Assembly (NCBI GenBank): GCA_002746645.1
Contig: PDPU01000023.1
Location: 124,001 to 188,000 of the forward strand
Length of the DNA: 64,000 bases
Source: Gammaproteobacteria bacterium
GTDB lineage: Bacteria > Pseudomonadota > Gammaproteobacteria > Granulosicoccales > Granulosicoccaceae
Reading direction: 5' to 3'
A program made the position numbers and the translations under genes. A model generated the notes under the pieces. That model had not been told where the DNA came from. It saw only the letters and a list, made by a program, of their open reading frames with translations, and ran no database searches. Of the stretch, positions 61,829 through 64,000 are shown piece after piece; the first letter of the stretch is position 1; each line of letters starts with the position of its first letter.

Positions 61829-62812
61829 ATGTCTCAACCGAAACGCATTGCCGTCACCGGTGCCGGCGGCCAGATCTGCTACTCGATGCTGTTCCGTATT
61901 GCCAACGGCGACATCTACGGTCCCGATCAACCCGTGGCACTGCACCTTCTCGAAATCACGCCCGCACTCGGCGTGACCGAGGCGGTCAAGATGGAACTCG
62001 ACGACTGCGCGTTTCCGCTGCTCGAGGAAGTGGTCGTCACCGACGATCCGAAAGTGGCCTTCAAGAACGTTGACGTGGCCCTGTTCGTGGGCGCGAAACC
62101 ACGCGGCCCGGGCATGGAGCGCAGCGACCTGATCGCCGACAACGGCAAGATCTTCAGCTCGCTCGGCAAGGCACTCAACGAGGTCGGCAACCCCGACTGC
62201 AAGGTCTGCGTGGTCGGCAACCCCGCCAACACCAACGCCTACATCCTCAAGGCCAACGCGCCGAACATCAATCCGCGCAACATCACCGCCCTCACCCGCC
62301 TCGATCACAACCGCGCGCTCTCGCTGCTCGCGGCAAAGGCCGACAGCGACGTTGCTTCCATCAAGCGCATGATCATCTGGGGCAACCATTCCACCACTCA
62401 GGTACCCGACATCAGCCACGCCACGGTGGACGGCAAGGCAGCGAACGACCTCGTCGATCGCGCCTGGGCAATGGACGAGTTCATCCCCACCGTCGCCAAG
62501 CGCGGCGCAGCGGTCATCGCGGCACGTGGCAGCTCGAGTGCTGCCTCGGCGGCAAACGGCGTCATCGACCACATGGCAAGCTGGGTGCAAGGCACCGACG
62601 ACGGCGACTGGGTCAGCATGGCCGTGCCGAGCGACGGCAGCTACGGCGTCGAGGAAGGGCTCATCTACTCCTTCCCCTGCACCTGCTTGGGCGGTGACTA
62701 CAGCATCGTGACCGGCCTCGACGTCGACGACGCGATTGCCGAGAAGATGAAGGCCAGCGAAGCCGAGCTGCAGGACGAGCGCAACACGGTCAAGGACCTG
62801 CTGCCGAGTTGA
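61829..62812 (+). CDS. mdh: Malate dehydrogenase
   Basis: A 327-residue NAD-dependent malate dehydrogenase of the cytosolic/beta-proteobacterial type. Oxidation of malate to oxaloacetate is its TCA-cycle role. It contains [19 protein letters not shown], the substrate arginines in [26 protein letters not shown] with TRLDHNRA, and the catalytic histidine in [13 protein letters not shown]. The dinucleotide loop reads G-A-G-G-Q-I-C, so the third glycine of GxxGxxG is a cysteine, a tolerated change in some relatives. A hairpin follows the gene. Confidence 0.96.
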   Translation: MSQPKRIAVTGAGGQICYSMLFRIANGDIYGPDQPVALHLLEITPALGVTEAVKMELDDCAFPLLEEVVVTDDPKVAFKNVDVALFVGAKPRGPGMERSDLIADNGKIFSSLGKALNEVGNPDCKVCVVGNPANTNAYILKANAPNINPRNITALTRLDHNRALSLLAAKADSDVASIKRMIIWGNHSTTQVPDISHATVDGKAANDLVDRAWAMDEFIPTVAKRGAAVIAARGSSSAASAANGVIDHMASWVQGTDDGDWVSMAVPSDGSYGVEEGLIYSFPCTCLGGDYSIVTGLDVDDAIAEKMKASEAELQDERNTVKDLLPS

Positions 62813-62871
62813 CGACCTGAACCCGATCGTGCTCCGGCGGACGACGCGCCGGCACGACGGAATCAGTCACA

Positions 62872-62905
62872 AGAGCCCCGGTGTTCCCGTGAATGCCGGG
62901 GCTCT
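62872..62905. terminator. Hairpin between mdh and msrQ
   Basis: AGAGCCCCGG (62872-62881) and CCGGGGCTCT (62896-62905) form a perfect 10-bp stem with a 14-base loop, 59 bp after the mdh stop and 30 bp from the convergent msrQ stop. T-tracts are weak. A bidirectional terminator is likely. Confidence 0.65.
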
Positions 62906-62935
62906 ACTACGCTGAGCGCGCCGGTGCCGGATGCT

Positions 62936-63544
62936 TCACCCACAGCCTGGGTCATCAATTGACATCAGCCGCACCATACGCCACATCAACAGCCCACACA
63001 GAATGGCGGCATACACCCAGGGATCGACGATATCGCCCTTGGCAAGCCAGACGTAATGCACGATGACGGCAACCGCGGCGACATAGCTCCACCGATGCAG
63101 CGGCTGCCAGGCGCGTTTCAGGCGACGCATGGCCAGACGGTTGGAACTGACCCCGAGCAGCACGAGAATCAGGAAGGCCACCATGCCGGCCGCAATGTAG
63201 GGGCGTTCGACGATATCGGCACCGATGGCAACAGGATCGAACTGCTGATCCAGCGCCACATAGATGGTCACGTGCAGGCCGGCGTAGAACCAGGCGTAGA
63301 GCCCGATCATGCGCCGGAACCGCAGCGGTCGCGCCGACTTCGTCAGCCAGCGAAGCGGCGTGATGGCGAGCGAGAGCAGCAGCAACCTGAGTGCCCACCT
63401 GCCGGTGTCGTCGGTCAGGGTTTCGATCGGATTGGCACCGAGATCGCCCGTGAAGAGTCGGTAGACGAGCATCACTGCCGGTACCAGCAACAGGATGAAC
63501 AGCACGAGCCTCAGGGGCCTGTCGCGCAAGGAAAAATCGATCAT
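62936..63544 (-). CDS. msrQ: Heme-binding membrane subunit MsrQ of periplasmic methionine sulfoxide reductase
   Basis: A 202-residue six-helix membrane cytochrome (YedZ family) passing electrons from the quinone pool or flavin reductase to MsrP. It has IETLTDDTGRWALRLLLLSL, TPLRWLTKSARPLRFRRMIGLYAWFYAGLHVTIY with a heme histidine, LKRAWQPLHRWSYV and VIVHYVWLAKGD with further heme histidines. It follows msrP on the same strand with a 129-bp gap. Confidence 0.95.
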   Translation of the reverse strand: MIDFSLRDRPLRLVLFILLLVPAVMLVYRLFTGDLGANPIETLTDDTGRWALRLLLLSLAITPLRWLTKSARPLRFRRMIGLYAWFYAGLHVTIYVALDQQFDPVAIGADIVERPYIAAGMVAFLILVLLGVSSNRLAMRRLKRAWQPLHRWSYVAAVAVIVHYVWLAKGDIVDPWVYAAILCGLLMWRMVRLMSIDDPGCG

Positions 63545-63673
63545 GGGGCGCTTTCGGGAATCGTCAGCTCATGGCCCTTGCCGCCAGACACCGCCTCGGG
63601 TCAGGCCACGAGGTACCACAGGTGGCCGGCAGATCCGGCAAGCGGTGCAGGTAGCGACGCCGACTGTTCACCG

Positions 63674-64000
63674 TCAATGGAATTTCTGCAGATCCATGCC
63701 ATCGTAGAGCGAGGCCACCTGCTCGGCGTAGCCGTTCATGAAGTCGGTCTCGATCTTCGGTGAAAGCAGGCTCGAGAGCGTGCCCCCGCCCGTCAGACGA
63801 CGTTCCTTCGCCTGGCTCCAGCGCGGATGGCTGCGCTCGGGATTGACGTTGCTGTAGAAGCCGTATTCATGCGGTGCGTTGCGGTTCCAGCTCGTTGGTG
63901 GCTCGCTCGCAGTGAAGGCGATGCGCACGATCGACTTGATGCTCTTGTAACCGTACTTCCACGGCACGACCAACCGCAGCGGAGCACCGTTCTGCGGTGG
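63674..64000 (-). CDS. msrP: Methionine sulfoxide reductase catalytic subunit MsrP, C-terminal part
   Basis: Only the last 108 codons are in the window. The visible stretch ([39 protein letters not shown]) and the end ([17 protein letters not shown]) match the C-terminal half of the molybdopterin-binding MsrP/YedY. This Tat-exported enzyme repairs oxidised methionines in envelope proteins. Residues such as [10 protein letters not shown] belong to the conserved molybdoenzyme fold. The start is beyond the right edge. It pairs with msrQ. Confidence 0.95.
   Translation of the reverse strand, partial: PPQNGAPLRLVVPWKYGYKSIKSIVRIAFTASEPPTSWNRNAPHEYGFYSNVNPERSHPRWSQAKERRLTGGGTLSSLLSPKIETDFMNGYAEQVASLYDGMDLQKFH

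Overview
This window reads as GC-rich, densely coding chromosomal DNA of a free-living, probably marine gammaproteobacterium. The evidence is the ndk-rlmN-pilW-hisS-yfgM-bamB-der block, hspQ, nrdR, msrPQ, and an appetite for methylated amines, amino acids and betaines (sarcosine oxidase, Liv-type ABC transporter, AapJ-like binding protein, BCCT carrier). I cannot name the genus. No plasmid, phage, integrase or CRISPR signature was seen.

Layout. 1-1623 (minus): end of a heterotetrameric sarcosine oxidase operon (soxB, soxD, first codons of soxA). 1792-7200: a secreted astacin protease with a GlyGly-CTERM-like tail, a small unknown gene overlapping an HTTM-DCC membrane fusion, a hotdog thioesterase and a DUF4124 secreted protein. 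7232-11530: an RND pump with its adaptor. 11739-15154: YgiQ-type radical SAM protein and a DUF2059-like exported protein. 15509-19450: livG-livF-livH-livM without a binding-protein gene. 19625-27246: hspQ, an acidic membrane protein, an aspartate/tyrosine-type aminotransferase, two related lipoproteins, and a long-form GAPDH preceded by an overlapping unknown gene.

27347-42040 is the accessory-looking part: a DUF4159 protein, three exported lipoproteins sharing one domain, an orphan AapJ-like solute-binding protein, a secreted caspase fused to an FGE-like domain, two small outer-membrane barrels, and an overlapping operon of exported caspase-DUF4384 protein, anti-sigma-like membrane protein and sigma-70-like factor. 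A lipoprotein with four internal repeats closes it. The caspase/anti-sigma/sigma operon is the best candidate for an undescribed system: an exported protease could release a sigma factor by cutting the periplasmic part of its membrane-bound partner.

42194-49043: tRNA-Ser(UGA), a DUF1697 protein, an MFS exporter with a His-rich tail, a PotD-like binding protein next to a BCCT transporter, a DsrE-like exported protein and polyphosphate kinase 2. 49185-52482: two paralogous lipoproteins and an exported M23 peptidase. 52496-60358 (minus): the conserved ndk to der housekeeping block, lacking rodZ and ispG. 60496-64000: an HslV-like Ntn hydrolase, nrdR, mdh, msrQ and the 3' part of msrP.

A second theme is short degenerate tandem repeats (units of 11-36 bp) placed at gene starts, ends or junctions at seven or more loci. 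Where they enter genes they become low-complexity protein termini. Functions are assigned from recognisable motifs and family knowledge only; no database search was possible.
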